DNA of 64,000 nt from Streptomyces sp. NBC_00091 (GCF_026343185.1 NZ_JAPEMA010000003.1:434001-498000); one strand, 5' to 3'. Positions 10,571 through 19,993 are shown, counted from the first letter of the stretch. Numbers and translations: made by a program. The notes: a model not told the origin generated them from the letters alone.

Positions 10571-11422
10571 ATGAGCCAGTCCCCGCACCGCACGGTCACG
10601 GTGATCGGCGCGGGCACGATCGGCCTGGGCTGGATCACCCTGTTCCTGGAGTACGGGCTGCACGTGCGGGTCAACAGCCGGCGCCCGGACGCCCCGAGGA
10701 TCGTCACCGAGGCCCTGCGGCGGTGCGCCGCGCACCTGCCGGAGGGGGCCGACGGGCGGCTCGGCTTCGAGCCGGACCTGGAGCGGGCCGTCGAGCGGGC
10801 GGACGTGGTCGTGGAGAGCGTGCCGGAGGACCTGGAGGTCAAGCAGGCCCTGTTCGCGCGCGTCGGCGAGGCCGCGCGCGCCGAGGCGCTGCTGCTGTCC
10901 TCCACCTCCGCCCTGCACCCCGACAGCCTGGGCGCCCGGATGGCCGACTCCGGCCGGCTCGTGGTGGCGCACCCCTTCGACCCGCCGTACGTGGTGCCGC
11001 TGGTGGAGCTGGTGCCCGGTGAGCTGACCGCGCCGGAGGCCGTACGGGAGGCCGTCGCGTTCTTCGAGTCCCTGGGCCGGGTGCCGGTGGTGCTGCGCCG
11101 GCCGATCCCGGCGTTCGCGGCCGCCCGGCTGCAGTCCGCGCTGCTGCGCGAGTCCGTGTACCTGGTGCGCGAGGGGGTCGTCTCCGCCGAGGAGCTCGAC
11201 CGGGTGGTCACGCACTGCGTCGGGCCGCGCTGGGCCGCGGCGGGCCCGTTCCTCGCCTCCCGCCTGGACCGGGAGCGGCCCCCGCTGGACGAGGCCGTCC
11301 GCGCCTTCCTGGGCGAGCAGGCGGAGCGGGCCTACGGGGCGGTGTCCCGCGAGGCGCAGCTGCGCGAGCGCGACGCCCGCCAGGCCCGCGTGGTCCGCGC
11401 CCTGCCGCAGGACACCCCGTAG
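10571..11422 (+). CDS. 3-hydroxyacyl-CoA dehydrogenase family protein (NAD-binding)
   Basis: A 283-residue enzyme that would oxidise a 3-hydroxyacyl thioester or reduce the reverse. The Rossmann motif VIGAGTIGLGW is at about residue 10, the catalytic-region motif HPFDPPYVVPLVEL at about residue 140, and a helical C-domain follows. The length matches carnitine/3-hydroxyacyl dehydrogenase types. ATG 10571 follows CGGGAGAG. It is convergent with the SARP at 11447 (24-bp gap). The substrate is unknown; making or removing a 3-hydroxyacyl starter for a PKS is one possibility. Confidence 0.83.
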   Translation: MSQSPHRTVTVIGAGTIGLGWITLFLEYGLHVRVNSRRPDAPRIVTEALRRCAAHLPEGADGRLGFEPDLERAVERADVVVESVPEDLEVKQALFARVGEAARAEALLLSSTSALHPDSLGARMADSGRLVVAHPFDPPYVVPLVELVPGELTAPEAVREAVAFFESLGRVPVVLRRPIPAFAAARLQSALLRESVYLVREGVVSAEELDRVVTHCVGPRWAAAGPFLASRLDRERPPLDEAVRAFLGEQAERAYGAVSREAQLRERDARQARVVRALPQDTP

Positions 11423-11446
11423 ACCGTCTCTTCGGATCAGACCGGG

Positions 11447-12238
11447 TCAGGCCCCGGCGCGCGCCACCGCCGGCTCCCGGCGGGGGGCCGGGCTGAGCAG
11501 GCCCACCTGGAGCTGCTTGAGCTCCGGGGAGGGCTCCAGGCCCAGTTCGTCGGCGAGCAGCCTGCGCACCTTCTGGTAGGCCTGGAGGGCCTCCGCGCGG
11601 CGGCCGGCGGCGCCGAGCGCCCCGATGAGCCGGCTGTGGAACCACTCGTTGAGCGGGTAGTCGTTGATGAGCTTGCGCAGCTCGGGGATGGACTCGCGGT
11701 GCCGGCCGAGCCGCTCCTGTGCCTCGATGCGGGTCTCGAAGGCCCTGATGCGCAGTTCCTCGAGGTGCACGATGTGTCCGGCGAGCACGTCGCCGGCGGG
11801 GAAGTTCGACAGGGCGGGCCCGCGCCAGAGGTCGAGTGCCTGGCGGACCGTGCGCAGGGCCCTGAGCGCGTCGTCCTCGGCGAGTTCGTGGCGGGCCCGG
11901 GTGACGAGCCGCTCGAAGATGCGGATGTCGACCTCGGAGTCGTCGACCTGGATCGCGTAGCCGGGCGGGCTGGTGACGATCAGGCAGCGGTCGGCGGGTA
12001 CCAGCTCCTCCTGGGTGAACATCCGGCGGGCGTGGTAGACGTACGTCTGGAGCGTGGTGACGGCGCTGCGCGGGGGGTTCTCGCCCCACAGCTCCCGGAT
12101 GAGGGCCTCGGCCGTGACGATCTCCCCGGGCCGGGTGAGGAGCAGCGCGAGCGTCTGGCAGACCTTGGGGGTTCCGGGCTGGTAGGTCCTGCCGTCGTCG
12201 GTGACGATTTCGAATGGGCCGATGAGATTGAAGCGCAT
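11447..12238 (-). CDS. SARP-family transcriptional activator next to the indigoidine synthetase
   Basis: A 263-residue SARP: an OmpR-type winged helix (about residues 1-90: LIGPFEIV, PKVCQTLALLL, ELWGENPPRSAVTTLQTYVYHARR) then a bacterial transcriptional activation domain (about 95-245: DIRIFERLVTRARHEL, LIGALGAAGRRAEALQAYQKVRRLL). It differs clearly from the other four SARPs here (shorter, diverged). A direct-repeat array 76-117 bp upstream (12314-12355) closely matches one before the TrpF-led operon, suggesting self-control and control of the phosphoribosyl genes. It lies between the NRPS and the dehydrogenase on the minus strand. Start ATG 12238 follows GGAGTCATCTTCC. Confidence 0.92.
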   Translation of the reverse strand: MRFNLIGPFEIVTDDGRTYQPGTPKVCQTLALLLTRPGEIVTAEALIRELWGENPPRSAVTTLQTYVYHARRMFTQEELVPADRCLIVTSPPGYAIQVDDSEVDIRIFERLVTRARHELAEDDALRALRTVRQALDLWRGPALSNFPAGDVLAGHIVHLEELRIRAFETRIEAQERLGRHRESIPELRKLINDYPLNEWFHSRLIGALGAAGRRAEALQAYQKVRRLLADELGLEPSPELKQLQVGLLSPAPRREPAVARAGA

Positions 12239-12313
12239 GGAAGATGACTCCTCATCAGCAAGGACAGCGATCGCCTGGAATTATCAGAAGTCTCTTGTGT
12301 GACGAATACGCAC

Positions 12314-12355
12314 GTCAACCGGCGGTGTGTCAGGACGTGGTCAATCTGCGTCAGA
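12314..12355 (-). promoter_or_regulatory. SARP-type direct-repeat array (copy 1)
   Basis: On the + strand GTCA recurs at 12314, 12329, 12340 and 12350 (steps 15, 11, 10), i.e. TGAC heptamer-like repeats on the minus strand, 76-117 bp upstream of the SARP start. Roughly 11-bp spacing is the rule for SARP operators. The same array, with 30 of 42 positions identical and no gaps, lies at 22563-22604 before the TrpF-like gene. The remainder of 12239-12408 shows no other site I can identify. Confidence 0.65.
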
Positions 12356-12408
12356 ATTGAGCCACCTGCTGGCCGGTTATTCCTCGACCCGTCAGGGAAA
12401 TGCGAAAA

Positions 12409-12448
12409 GACGGCCGCCCCGCCGGAATTCTCCGGCGGGACGGCCGTC
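12409..12448 (-). terminator. Terminator of the indigoidine synthetase gene
   Basis: An 18-bp stem with one mismatch (GACGGCCGCCCCGCCGGA / TCCGGCGGGACGGCCGTC) and loop ATTC, 20 nt beyond the NRPS stop. On the minus strand it is followed by TCTTTTCGC, a short T-run, so it looks like a true intrinsic terminator. It separates the NRPS from the downstream SARP, so the SARP must have its own promoter. Confidence 0.8.
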
Positions 12449-12468
12449 GTCATTCGACCGGCTTTCCC

Positions 12469-15400
12469 TTACTCACCGAGCAGGTAGCGGATGTGCTTGA
12501 CCAGCTCGCCGATGTCGTCGCGCAGCAGGCTGTAGTGGTCGGCGTCGAGGTCGATGACCGTCGGCGGCTCGGCCGAGTAACCGCTGGCGTTCTCGAGGAA
12601 CGAGTAGTCGTCGCCCTCCGCCTTGAAGATGCTGATCGGCGCCTGGAGGGTGCGCTCGGCCAGCTCGCGGAACGAGTACTCGAATTCGTAGGTCTGGCCC
12701 ACGACCGAGATGATCCGCTTGGCGAGGTCGACGTCGATGCCCTTGAGCTCGCTGATGAACTCGGCGAAGGACGCCTCGTCCGTCACGGTCTCCAGGCACG
12801 TGTCCAGGTCCGGGCCGGAAATGGTGCCGGTGAACACGGAGAAGAGGATCGTCGTGTAGGCGCGGTTGGCGAAGGAGGCCTCACGGCCCCACACCTTGCC
12901 GTTCTCGGCGCGCACCTTCGGCGAACCCGGGGCGATCAGGAAGAGGTTCTCCACCTTCTCGCCCGCCTGCTCCAGCTGGAAGGCGGTCTCGAAGGCCACG
13001 CGGGCGCCGAAGGAGTAGCCCCACAGGGTGTAGGGACCGGCCGGCTGGAGCTCCTTGATGGCCTCGATGTCCGCCTTGGCCATCTCGACGATGGTCTCGT
13101 ACGGGGTCTCGCCCTCGTTGATGCCGTGGGACTGGACGCCGTAGAACGAGCGGCCGAGACCGATCTCGCCGGCCAGGGTGCGCAGGTTCATCGGGTAGCC
13201 GCCCAGGCCCGGCCAGCACAGCACCGGCTTCTGCTTGCCGGTCTCCGCGTGCAGGCGCACCAGGCGCGAGGACTCCTGGGCGACCTCGCGCTCCAGGCGG
13301 CGGGCGAGCTTCTCGACGGTCGGGGACTCCAGGACGGTCTGCAGCGGCAGGGAGACGCCCAGGCGCGAGTTGAGCTCGCGGACGAGGCCGACGGCGATCA
13401 GCGAGTTGCCGCCCGACTCGAAGAAGTCGTCCTGGACCGAGACGCTCTCGCGGCGCAGGGCCTTGCCCCAGACCTCCGCGATCTCCTTCTCGGTCTCCGT
13501 GCGCGGGGCGACGAAGGGACGCTCCACCAGCTCGGCGTTGACCTGGTCGGAGACGGCCAGCGCCTTCGCGTCGATCTTGCCGTTGGCGGACAGCGGCAGC
13601 CGCTCGAAGACCACGACCCGGTTGGGGATCATGTAGTCCGGCAGGAAGCTGACGAGGTCGTCGCGGATCAGCTCCGCCGGACCGCGCATGTGGACGCTGT
13701 CCTCGCGCATGCCCTCGTGGCCGAGCTGCTCGTCGCTGACGCGGCCGCCGACGAAGAAGTACGACGGACCGGTCTCGAGGCCGTTGGCCTGGAGGACGGA
13801 GTCGATGCGGCGCGAGGCCGGCAGCGGGTTGCCGGTCTTGGAGCTGTAGCCGGAGGACATGAAGCCCAGGCCCAGGCCGTTCATCATCAGGTGCTGGAGC
13901 TTCTTGCCGAGGGTGACGTAGTGCAGCCACTCCTCCGGCGCCCGGCTGACCACGCTGATGCCGAAGCTGGCGGCCTGGTACACCGACTGGTTGATCGCGA
14001 TGACCTGCTTCTTGAGGACGATGTCGTCCGAGAAGCGGGTCAGCTTGCCGTCCGCGTAGCGGTACTGGCCCTCGGGGAGGGTCGCGACCTTCCCGCCGTG
14101 CGTCTGGACGTAGACCTCGGCGTGGTCCTCGCGCTCGCCCGCGTGCGGGACGAGCTCGAAGGTGCCCAGGTAGTAGTCCTCGTCGGCCACGTCCAGGACC
14201 TCGCGGACCGCGGGCTCGAAGGAGTGGTCGCGGATGTCGAGGCCGTAGGACGGCAGCACCTGCTCGAAGAGGCCGACGATGTGGCCGGTCTCGATCTCCA
14301 GGACTTCCTGGATGTTGTTCTTGTAGACCGGCTCGATGCCGCTCTTCTTGCCGATGAAGTGGATGTGCGCGGTGGGCTTGCCGGTGGCGGCCTTCTCGCT
14401 GATGAGGACGAGCTGGTGGCGGACCGGCTGGTAGTAGTAGTAACCGGGCTTCAGACCGCCGACGCCCTCGAGCTCGAAGTACATCTGCGTCGCGTACAGG
14501 GCGCCCGGCGAGGCGTAGCCGTACTTCGGGAGCAGCCGCTCCTCGCTGAGGTACTGGCCGAACCAGCGCAGGATCTGACCCAGCTCGGACGGGGCCAGGT
14601 CGGCCGCCTTGCGCGAGTAGGCCGCGGTGACCTTCGCGCCGAGGAGGCCGAGCAGGTCCGCCTCGGTGACCGCGCCGCCCTCGTAGAAGCGGTACGTCTT
14701 GCGGGCGAACACCCGGGCGCGCTGCTCGGGGGTGGGCTCGGCGCCCTCGAGGTCGAAGGCCTTGCGGCCGGCGAGCTCCGCGTCGTCGCGCAGGCCCGGG
14801 TTGGACAGCTGCGCCTTGACCTGGAGCTTGCTCTTCTTCGACGCGTGGTGGGAGCCGTGGTTGCCCTGGTCCATCAGGGCGGCTTCCTTCTCGCTCAGCT
14901 CGACGCAGGCGATCAGGTTCTGGAAGCCGGTGCGGCCGTCGTTCTTGACGATGACCGCGGCGTTGCGGACCCAGTCGTGGTTCTCGATCGCCAGGGATAT
15001 CTCGTCCAGCTCGACGCGGTAGCCGCGCAGCTTGACCTGGTTGTCGGCGCGGCCGGCGAACTGCACGGTGCCGTCCGCGTTCCACTGGCCCAGGTCGCCC
15101 GTCTTGTACAGGCGGGTGGGCTCGGCGCCCTCCTCGAGCTCGATGTCGAGGAAGCGCTCGACGGTCAGGTCGGGGCGGTGCAGGTAGCCGCGCGCCAGCT
15201 GGACGCCGCCGATGTACAGCTCGCCGATCTCGCCGACGCCGACCGGCTTGAGGGTCTCCTTGTCGAGGATGTGGTAGGTGGTGCCGTGCACCGGGGCGCC
15301 GATGGAGATGGACTGCGGTCCCTCGTCCAGGTCGGCGGGCTCCACCACGAAGGAGGACGAGTTGATGGTGGTCTCGGTCGGCCCGTAGACGTTGATCAGG

Positions 15401-16317
15401 GCCCGGCCGGGCATCTCCTGCGTGGTCTGGATCGCCAGCAGGCGGGAGAGTGCCTCGCCACCGCTGAAGATCTGCTGGAGGGAGACGCACTCGGGGAACT
15501 TCTCGGTGTCGATCAGGCCCTGGAGCAGGGTCGGGACGCACTGGAGGGTGGTCACGTTGTGCTTGACGATGGTCTCGATGAGGCCCTCGGGGTCGGCGTA
15601 GACGCCGGGGGCGCCCATGACGACGGTGGCGCCGTTGGCCGGGGAGAGGATCTCCCACTGGGCGGCGTCGAAGCTCATCGGGGTCTTCTGCAGGATGACC
15701 TTGCTGCGGTCGATCGCGTAGGTCTCGCGCAGCCAGCCGAGCTGGTTGACGATGCTGCGGTGCTCGATCATCACACCCTTCGGCTTGCCCGTGCTGCCGG
15801 AGGTGTAGATGACGTACGCGAGGGTGTCCGGGCGGGCGCCCTCGATGGCGGGGAGCTCGTGGCCCTCGGGCAGGACGAAGGCCTCGGAGTCGCGCAGGGT
15901 GACGACCCTGACGTCCTGCGGGGCCAGTTCGCGCAGCCGGGACACCAGGCGCTGCTGCGCCAGGATGATCTTCGCCTGGCTGTTCTCGATCATGTAGCGG
16001 AGCCGGTCCTCGGGGTACTCCGGGGACAGCGGCAGGTAGGCGGCGCCGGCGCCCAGGATGCCCCACGCTCCGACCATCAGGTCGATGGACGGCTCGACGA
16101 AGAGGCCGACGCAGTCGTCCGCGGACACGCCGAGGTGTCTCAGGTACTCGGCCAGGGCCGAGCTCCTGGAAGCCAGCTCACGGTAGGTCAGCTTCTCCTC
16201 CCGGTAGGCGACGGCGATCGCCTCGGGGTGCTCGGCCACTCTCTCGGCGAGCAGGTCGGGCAACGTCTTGGTGCCGCGCAGGGTGGGCTCGAGCACGCTG
16301 GTCTCCTGAAGAGTCAT
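12469..16317 (-). CDS. indC: Indigoidine synthetase (A-Ox-T-TE NRPS)
   Basis: A 1282-residue single-module NRPS, the exact size known for BpsA/IndC enzymes that convert two L-glutamines to the blue pigment indigoidine. Order: adenylation domain (A3 YTSGSTGKPKG about 171-181; A5 YGPTETT about 311; A7 YKTGDLG about 404; A8 GRADNQVKLRGYRVELDEIS about 422), an FMN-dependent nitroreductase/McbC-like oxidase inserted between A8 and A10 (about 530-880), A10 (SANGKIDAKAL, Lys about 913), carrier protein with Ser about 972 (ESGGNSLIAV), thioesterase with Ser about 1102 (GYSFG) and His about 1261. All key residues are present. It needs a PPTase; one is encoded at 28473-29300. ATG 16317 follows GGAAGCGGGAA. 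It has its own terminators on both sides. Confidence 0.95.
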   Translation of the reverse strand: MTLQETSVLEPTLRGTKTLPDLLAERVAEHPEAIAVAYREEKLTYRELASRSSALAEYLRHLGVSADDCVGLFVEPSIDLMVGAWGILGAGAAYLPLSPEYPEDRLRYMIENSQAKIILAQQRLVSRLRELAPQDVRVVTLRDSEAFVLPEGHELPAIEGARPDTLAYVIYTSGSTGKPKGVMIEHRSIVNQLGWLRETYAIDRSKVILQKTPMSFDAAQWEILSPANGATVVMGAPGVYADPEGLIETIVKHNVTTLQCVPTLLQGLIDTEKFPECVSLQQIFSGGEALSRLLAIQTTQEMPGRALINVYGPTETTINSSSFVVEPADLDEGPQSISIGAPVHGTTYHILDKETLKPVGVGEIGELYIGGVQLARGYLHRPDLTVERFLDIELEEGAEPTRLYKTGDLGQWNADGTVQFAGRADNQVKLRGYRVELDEISLAIENHDWVRNAAVIVKNDGRTGFQNLIACVELSEKEAALMDQGNHGSHHASKKSKLQVKAQLSNPGLRDDAELAGRKAFDLEGAEPTPEQRARVFARKTYRFYEGGAVTEADLLGLLGAKVTAAYSRKAADLAPSELGQILRWFGQYLSEERLLPKYGYASPGALYATQMYFELEGVGGLKPGYYYYQPVRHQLVLISEKAATGKPTAHIHFIGKKSGIEPVYKNNIQEVLEIETGHIVGLFEQVLPSYGLDIRDHSFEPAVREVLDVADEDYYLGTFELVPHAGEREDHAEVYVQTHGGKVATLPEGQYRYADGKLTRFSDDIVLKKQVIAINQSVYQAASFGISVVSRAPEEWLHYVTLGKKLQHLMMNGLGLGFMSSGYSSKTGNPLPASRRIDSVLQANGLETGPSYFFVGGRVSDEQLGHEGMREDSVHMRGPAELIRDDLVSFLPDYMIPNRVVVFERLPLSANGKIDAKALAVSDQVNAELVERPFVAPRTETEKEIAEVWGKALRRESVSVQDDFFESGGNSLIAVGLVRELNSRLGVSLPLQTVLESPTVEKLARRLEREVAQESSRLVRLHAETGKQKPVLCWPGLGGYPMNLRTLAGEIGLGRSFYGVQSHGINEGETPYETIVEMAKADIEAIKELQPAGPYTLWGYSFGARVAFETAFQLEQAGEKVENLFLIAPGSPKVRAENGKVWGREASFANRAYTTILFSVFTGTISGPDLDTCLETVTDEASFAEFISELKGIDVDLAKRIISVVGQTYEFEYSFRELAERTLQAPISIFKAEGDDYSFLENASGYSAEPPTVIDLDADHYSLLRDDIGELVKHIRYLLGE

Positions 16318-16593
16318 TTCCCGCTTCCTTACGTTCCGTTTGTGGCGCAGCGCGGGCGCGGTCCAACGCCCCCGCGGCCGGGCTCCTGCGTGGAGGCGAG
16401 CCCGGTGTGCGACACCTCACCGCGAGCGTGGGGGTGGTGTCCGCACGGGGCGGACACCGCGGAAGCGGTGGGCGTCACAGTGGCCGAGGCGACTGCTCGG
16501 CCGGAATGAACAGAAGAACTGAGGGGCGCAAGGGCAAAGCCTCACCACCCGGAAAGACCGGAACGGCGCGGTGCGTGCGGCCGCCTCCCCCTA
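16318..16593 (-). promoter_or_regulatory. Promoter region of the indigoidine synthetase, no recognised box
   Basis: Because a strong terminator (16594-16627) closes the upstream operon, transcription of the NRPS should start within these 276 bases. I looked for the TGAC array shared by the SARP and TrpF-led operon and for CGGTTTGTCAA boxes and found neither. Small inverted repeats (GGTGTCCGCACGGGGCGGACACC at 16435-16457) are visible; that near-perfect 9-bp palindrome could be an operator. Confidence 0.4.
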
Positions 16594-16627
16594 CGGACGG
16601 ACGGGCCCTCGTCGGCCCGTCCGTCCG
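16594..16627 (-). terminator. Strong hairpin after the PRPP synthetase gene
   Basis: A perfect 14-bp stem (CGGACGGACGGGCC / GGCCCGTCCGTCCG) with a 6-nt loop, starting 5 nt after the PRPP synthetase stop. It marks the 3' end of the OYE-prs operon and insulates the NRPS, which lies downstream on the same strand. Confidence 0.8.
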
Positions 16628-16632
16628 GGCGA

Positions 16633-17592
16633 TCACCGGCTCTGCAGGAGCCGGGTTACTGATCCGTTCTCGAACACCTCGCGTGAGGCACCCGCGATGA
16701 GCGGGGCGATCGACAGGACGGTGACCTTGTCGATTCCCAGCGCTCCGGGCACCGGCAGGGTGTCCGTGAAGACGAACTCGCTGACGCGAGAGGTCTTCAG
16801 GCGGTCCGCCGCGGGGCCCGAGAGCACCCCGTGCGTGGCCGCCACGATGACGTCCCGAGCACCCTGCGCGAACAGGGCGTCGGCGGCGGCACAGATCGTG
16901 CCACCGGTGTCGATCATGTCGTCGACCAGGACGCAGACCCGGTCTCGGACCTCGCCGACCACCTCGTGGGCCGTGACCTGGTGGGCCACGTCCTTGTCGC
17001 GCCGCTTGTGCACGATGGCCAGCGGCGCGCCCAGGCGGTCGCACCAGCCGTCCGCCACCCGCACGCGGCCGGCGTCGGGCGAGACGACGGTGAGGGCCTC
17101 GCGGTCCACCTTGGAGCCGATGTAGTCCGCGAGGACCGGCATGGCGAACAGGTGGTCCACCGGACCGTCGAAGAATCCCTGGATCTGGTCGGCGTGCAGA
17201 TCGACCGTCAGGATCCGGTCCGCGCCGGCGGTCTTGAGCAGGTCCGCCACCAGGCGGGCCGAGATGGGTTCCCGGCCGCTGTGCTTGCGGTCCTGGCGCG
17301 CGTACCCGTAGAACGGCAGGATCACCGTGATGCTGCGCGCCGAGGCCCGCTTCAACGCGTCGATCATGATGAGCTGTTCCATGATCGACTTGTTGATCGG
17401 GGCCGTGTGGCTCTGGATCACGAAGCAGTCCGCACCGCGCACGGAGGCGTGGTAGCGGATGTAGATCTCGCCGTTGGCGAAGTCGATCGCCTTCGTCGGG
17501 ACCAGCTCCGTGCCCAGCTCGGCCGCGATGGCCTCGGCCAGCTCGGGGTGTGCGCGCCCCGAGAAGAGCAGCATCTGTCCGGAGTCGCTCAC
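16633..17592 (-). CDS. prs: Ribose-phosphate pyrophosphokinase (PRPP synthetase)
   Basis: A 319-residue class I-like PRPP synthetase making PRPP from ribose 5-phosphate and ATP. Motifs: FYGYARQDRKHSGREPIS, VVSPDAGRVRVA, HKRRDK (catalytic Lys region) and the PRPP loop VLVDDMIDTGGTI. GTG 17592 overlaps the ene-reductase stop (GTGA), so translation is coupled; the long upstream reading in this frame is only antisense or out-of-frame. A dedicated PRPP source next to an NRPS and a pseudouridine-type glycosidase points to a ribosylated product or to support for nucleotide salvage. Confidence 0.93.
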   Translation of the reverse strand: MSDSGQMLLFSGRAHPELAEAIAAELGTELVPTKAIDFANGEIYIRYHASVRGADCFVIQSHTAPINKSIMEQLIMIDALKRASARSITVILPFYGYARQDRKHSGREPISARLVADLLKTAGADRILTVDLHADQIQGFFDGPVDHLFAMPVLADYIGSKVDREALTVVSPDAGRVRVADGWCDRLGAPLAIVHKRRDKDVAHQVTAHEVVGEVRDRVCVLVDDMIDTGGTICAAADALFAQGARDVIVAATHGVLSGPAADRLKTSRVSEFVFTDTLPVPGALGIDKVTVLSIAPLIAGASREVFENGSVTRLLQSR

Positions 17593-18671
17593 GCGGCGCC
17601 GGCTTCTTCGAGCGTCGGGTAGTCCGTGTAGCCGGTGTGGTCGCCGCCGTAGAGCTTGGTCTGGTCGGCCTCGGCCAGCGCGGCGCCGGTGCGGATGCGC
17701 TCCGGCAGGTCCGGGTTGGCGACGAAGGACGCGCCGAAGGCGACGGCACAGGCCACGCCGGTCTCCAGGGCCTCGGTGGCGATCTCGGCGTTGACGACGA
17801 CGCCGTTCTCCGGGTGGGGGCACAGGATGATCGTGCCGGTCCACTGCGCGCGCAGGGCCGCGATGTGGTCGCGGTTGCCGCCCTCGAGGATGTGCAGGAA
17901 GGCGATGGGCGGCAGGGCCGCGACGAGCGCCTCGTAGATGGCGTGGGTGTCGCCCTCGACGATGTCGTTGTACGGGTTCGACGGCGAGATGCGCACGCCG
18001 ACGCGGTCGGCGCCGATGCGCTCGGAGACCGCCTCGATCACCTCGATCGCGAAACGGACGCGGTTCTCGACCGAGCCGCCGTACTGGTCGGTGCGCTGGT
18101 TGGAGTTCTCCGCCAGGAACTGGTGGAGCAGGAAGCCGTTGCCCGCGTGGACCTCCACGCCGTCGAAGCCGGCCTCGATGGCGAGCTCGGCGGAGTCCGC
18201 GAACTCCTTGACGATCGCGGCGATCTCCTCGACCGTCAGGGCGCGCGGCTCCGGGTAGGCCAGCGGGCCCTCGGGGCCGTAGGCCTGGCCGGCGGCGGTG
18301 ACGGCGGACGGGGCGACCGACTGGTGACCGCTCGGGTACAGCGAGGGGTGGCCGATGCGGCCGCAGTGCATGATCTGCGCCACGATCAGGCCGCCGCGGG
18401 CGTGCACGGCCTCGGTGACCGGCTTCCAGGACGCGGCCTGCTCCTGCGAGTGCAGACCCGGGCTGTTGCCGAAGCCCTGGCCGGTGACGCTGGGCTGGAT
18501 GCCCTCGGTGATGATCAGGCCCGCGCCCGCGCGCTGACCGTAGTAGGTGGCCATCAGATCGGTGGCCAGGCCCTCGGCGGTGGCCCGGTTGCGGGACATG
18601 GGTGCCATGACCACTCGGTTGCTCAGGGCCAGCTTCCCCAGAGTGACCGGCTCGAACAGCTTCTCGGACAT
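17589..18671 (-). CDS. Old yellow enzyme-type FMN ene-reductase
   Basis: A 360-residue TIM-barrel flavoprotein of the OYE/N-ethylmaleimide reductase type. It starts LFEPVTLGKLALSNRVVMAPMSRNRA, contains GNGFLLHQFL and NSNQRTDQYGGSVENRVRF, and ends with YGGDHTGYTDYP, all signature segments. It would reduce an activated C=C using NAD(P)H. It lies in an operon with prs (4-nt overlap) and 54 bp after psuG. A possible target is an unsaturated pyridinedione or pyrimidine-like intermediate from the NRPS branch; this is inference. Confidence 0.9.
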   Translation of the reverse strand: MSEKLFEPVTLGKLALSNRVVMAPMSRNRATAEGLATDLMATYYGQRAGAGLIITEGIQPSVTGQGFGNSPGLHSQEQAASWKPVTEAVHARGGLIVAQIMHCGRIGHPSLYPSGHQSVAPSAVTAAGQAYGPEGPLAYPEPRALTVEEIAAIVKEFADSAELAIEAGFDGVEVHAGNGFLLHQFLAENSNQRTDQYGGSVENRVRFAIEVIEAVSERIGADRVGVRISPSNPYNDIVEGDTHAIYEALVAALPPIAFLHILEGGNRDHIAALRAQWTGTIILCPHPENGVVVNAEIATEALETGVACAVAFGASFVANPDLPERIRTGAALAEADQTKLYGGDHTGYTDYPTLEEAGAA

Positions 18672-18725
18672 GTGTGTCTCTCCAGACTGAGGTCAACGCG
18701 TGGTGCGGTGGTGGTTCAAGAGGGG

Positions 18726-19670
18726 CTAGCGGCCCGCGAGCTCGGCGAGGTGCTTGGAGTGCGCGACGGCCAGGCGGCCGGCCGCCTCGGCGCAGGAGGC
18801 GAGGACGGCCATGTTGGCCTTGGCGGAACGGCCGTCCGTGGCGGCGTCGACCGCCCGCATCAGGTACTTGGTGATGGCCTGGCCCGAGACGCCGTCACGG
18901 GTGGCCTCGGCGACGGCGGCGCGGATGGCCGTGTCCACCTCGACGGAGTCGATGGCGTCCTCTTCCCTGACCGGGGTGGTGATCAGGAAGGAGCTGTTGT
19001 TGCCGAGGGCCCAGTGGGCCTCGACGGCGCGGGCGATGACCTGCTCGTCGTCCAGGCGGTGGGGCGCCTTGTGGCCGCTCGTACGGCAGTAGAAAGCGGG
19101 GAAGTCGTCCGAGCGGTAGGCGACGACGGGGACGCACTGCGTCTCCAGGTACTCGAGCGTCAGACCGAGGTCGAGGATCATCTTCGCGCCCGCGCAGACG
19201 ACGGCGACCTTGGAACGGGTGAACTGGATCAGGTCCGAGGACACGTCCCAGGTGTCCTGGGCGCCCCGGTGCACACCGCCGATGCCGGCGGACGAGAAGA
19301 ACGGGATCCCCGCGAGCTCCGCCGCCACGACCGAGGAGGCCACGGTGGTGGCACCCAGGCCGCCCTGCGCGAGGACGACGGGCAGGTCCCGGCTGGACAC
19401 CTTGGGGATGTTCGGCAGGGAAGCGAAGCGCTCGATGTCGGAGTCCGACATGCCGACGCGGATCTCGCCGGCCTCGATGCAGATCGTCGCGGGCACCGCG
19501 CCGCCGGCCCGTACCGCGTCCTCCACCTTGCGGGCGGTGGCGGCGTTGTCCGGGTAGGGCAGGCCGTGCGTGATGACGTTGCTCTCGAGGGCGACGACGG
19601 CCGCGCCGTCGTGGAGGGCCTCGCGGACCTCCTCGGTGTAGACGACGGGGATGCCGCTGCTTGCGCTCAT
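18726..19670 (-). CDS. psuG: Pseudouridine-5'-phosphate glycosidase (IndA/PsuG family)
   Basis: A 314-residue enzyme whose family reversibly joins uracil and ribose 5-phosphate through a C-C bond. Key segments are intact: [10 protein letters not shown] (Glu), [16 protein letters not shown] (His and metal-binding Asp), [19 protein letters not shown] (Lys) and SAKANMAVL (Asn). Members of this family accompany indigoidine synthetases (IndA) and, in minimycin pathways, form the C-nucleoside bond. ATG 19670 is used; a TTG five codons earlier is less likely. It lies 11 bp after the tautomerase stop in the same operon. Confidence 0.93.
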   Translation of the reverse strand: MSASSGIPVVYTEEVREALHDGAAVVALESNVITHGLPYPDNAATARKVEDAVRAGGAVPATICIEAGEIRVGMSDSDIERFASLPNIPKVSSRDLPVVLAQGGLGATTVASSVVAAELAGIPFFSSAGIGGVHRGAQDTWDVSSDLIQFTRSKVAVVCAGAKMILDLGLTLEYLETQCVPVVAYRSDDFPAFYCRTSGHKAPHRLDDEQVIARAVEAHWALGNNSSFLITTPVREEDAIDSVEVDTAIRAAVAEATRDGVSGQAITKYLMRAVDAATDGRSAKANMAVLASCAEAAGRLAVAHSKHLAELAGR

Positions 19671-19681
19671 CGGGGTGTCTC

Positions 19682-19915
19682 TCAACTCTCGTTCCAGTAG
19701 CCGGGCCGCTTGACCAGCAGGTCCGGGCGGGCCGCTATCTCGGCGAGGACCTGGGTGTCCCAGTCCTCCGGTGTGACCGGCTCCAGGGAGATCGAGACGG
19801 TTTCCTCGCCGGTGGCGAAGGTCCGCGTCACGGCGGCGGTGACCGCCTCGTCGATCGCCCTCAGCTGCTCGGCCGTGAAGTCCCGCGGGTAGTGCCTGAC
19901 GTGGATGTGGGGCAC
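19682..19915 (-). CDS. 4-oxalocrotonate tautomerase-like protein
   Basis: A 77-residue tautomerase of the PptA type. GTG 19915 is preferred because it puts Pro at position 2 ([10 protein letters not shown]), the catalytic N-terminal proline after Met removal, and AAAGGA lies upstream; the longer reading would bury the proline. The C-terminus ends [12 protein letters not shown]. Keto-enol tautomerisation of a pyridinedione, oxazine or pyrimidine-like ring would fit the neighbours. It is the first gene of the tautomerase-psuG-OYE-prs group. Confidence 0.85.
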   Translation of the reverse strand: MPHIHVRHYPRDFTAEQLRAIDEAVTAAVTRTFATGEETVSISLEPVTPEDWDTQVLAEIAARPDLLVKRPGYWNES

Positions 19916-19959
19916 GGACTCGGTCCTTTCACGGGCTGTGTGGGGGGTGGGTGGTGGGA

Positions 19960-19993
19960 GGCACACCGCGGACGGGGGAGGCCGCGGTGTGCC
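19960..19993 (-). terminator. Hairpin between the EamA transporter and tautomerase genes
   Basis: A perfect 12-bp stem (GGCACACCGCGG / CCGCGGTGTGCC) with a 10-nt loop about 66 nt after the transporter stop. It may end or attenuate the trpF-like/upp/eamA transcript. No separate promoter is evident between it and the tautomerase start, so partial read-through is likely. Confidence 0.65.

Noticed and set aside
12400..16509. 1369-codon + strand open frame opposite the NRPS
   Set aside because: Low-complexity Val/Leu/Gly/Asp composition typical of antisense frames in GC-rich DNA; the minus strand encodes a full indigoidine synthetase.
16633..18696. Apparent OYE-PRPP synthetase fusion
   Set aside because: The upstream part of that frame is out-of-frame shadow of the OYE gene; GTG 17592 with GTGA overlap explains the real PRPP synthetase start.
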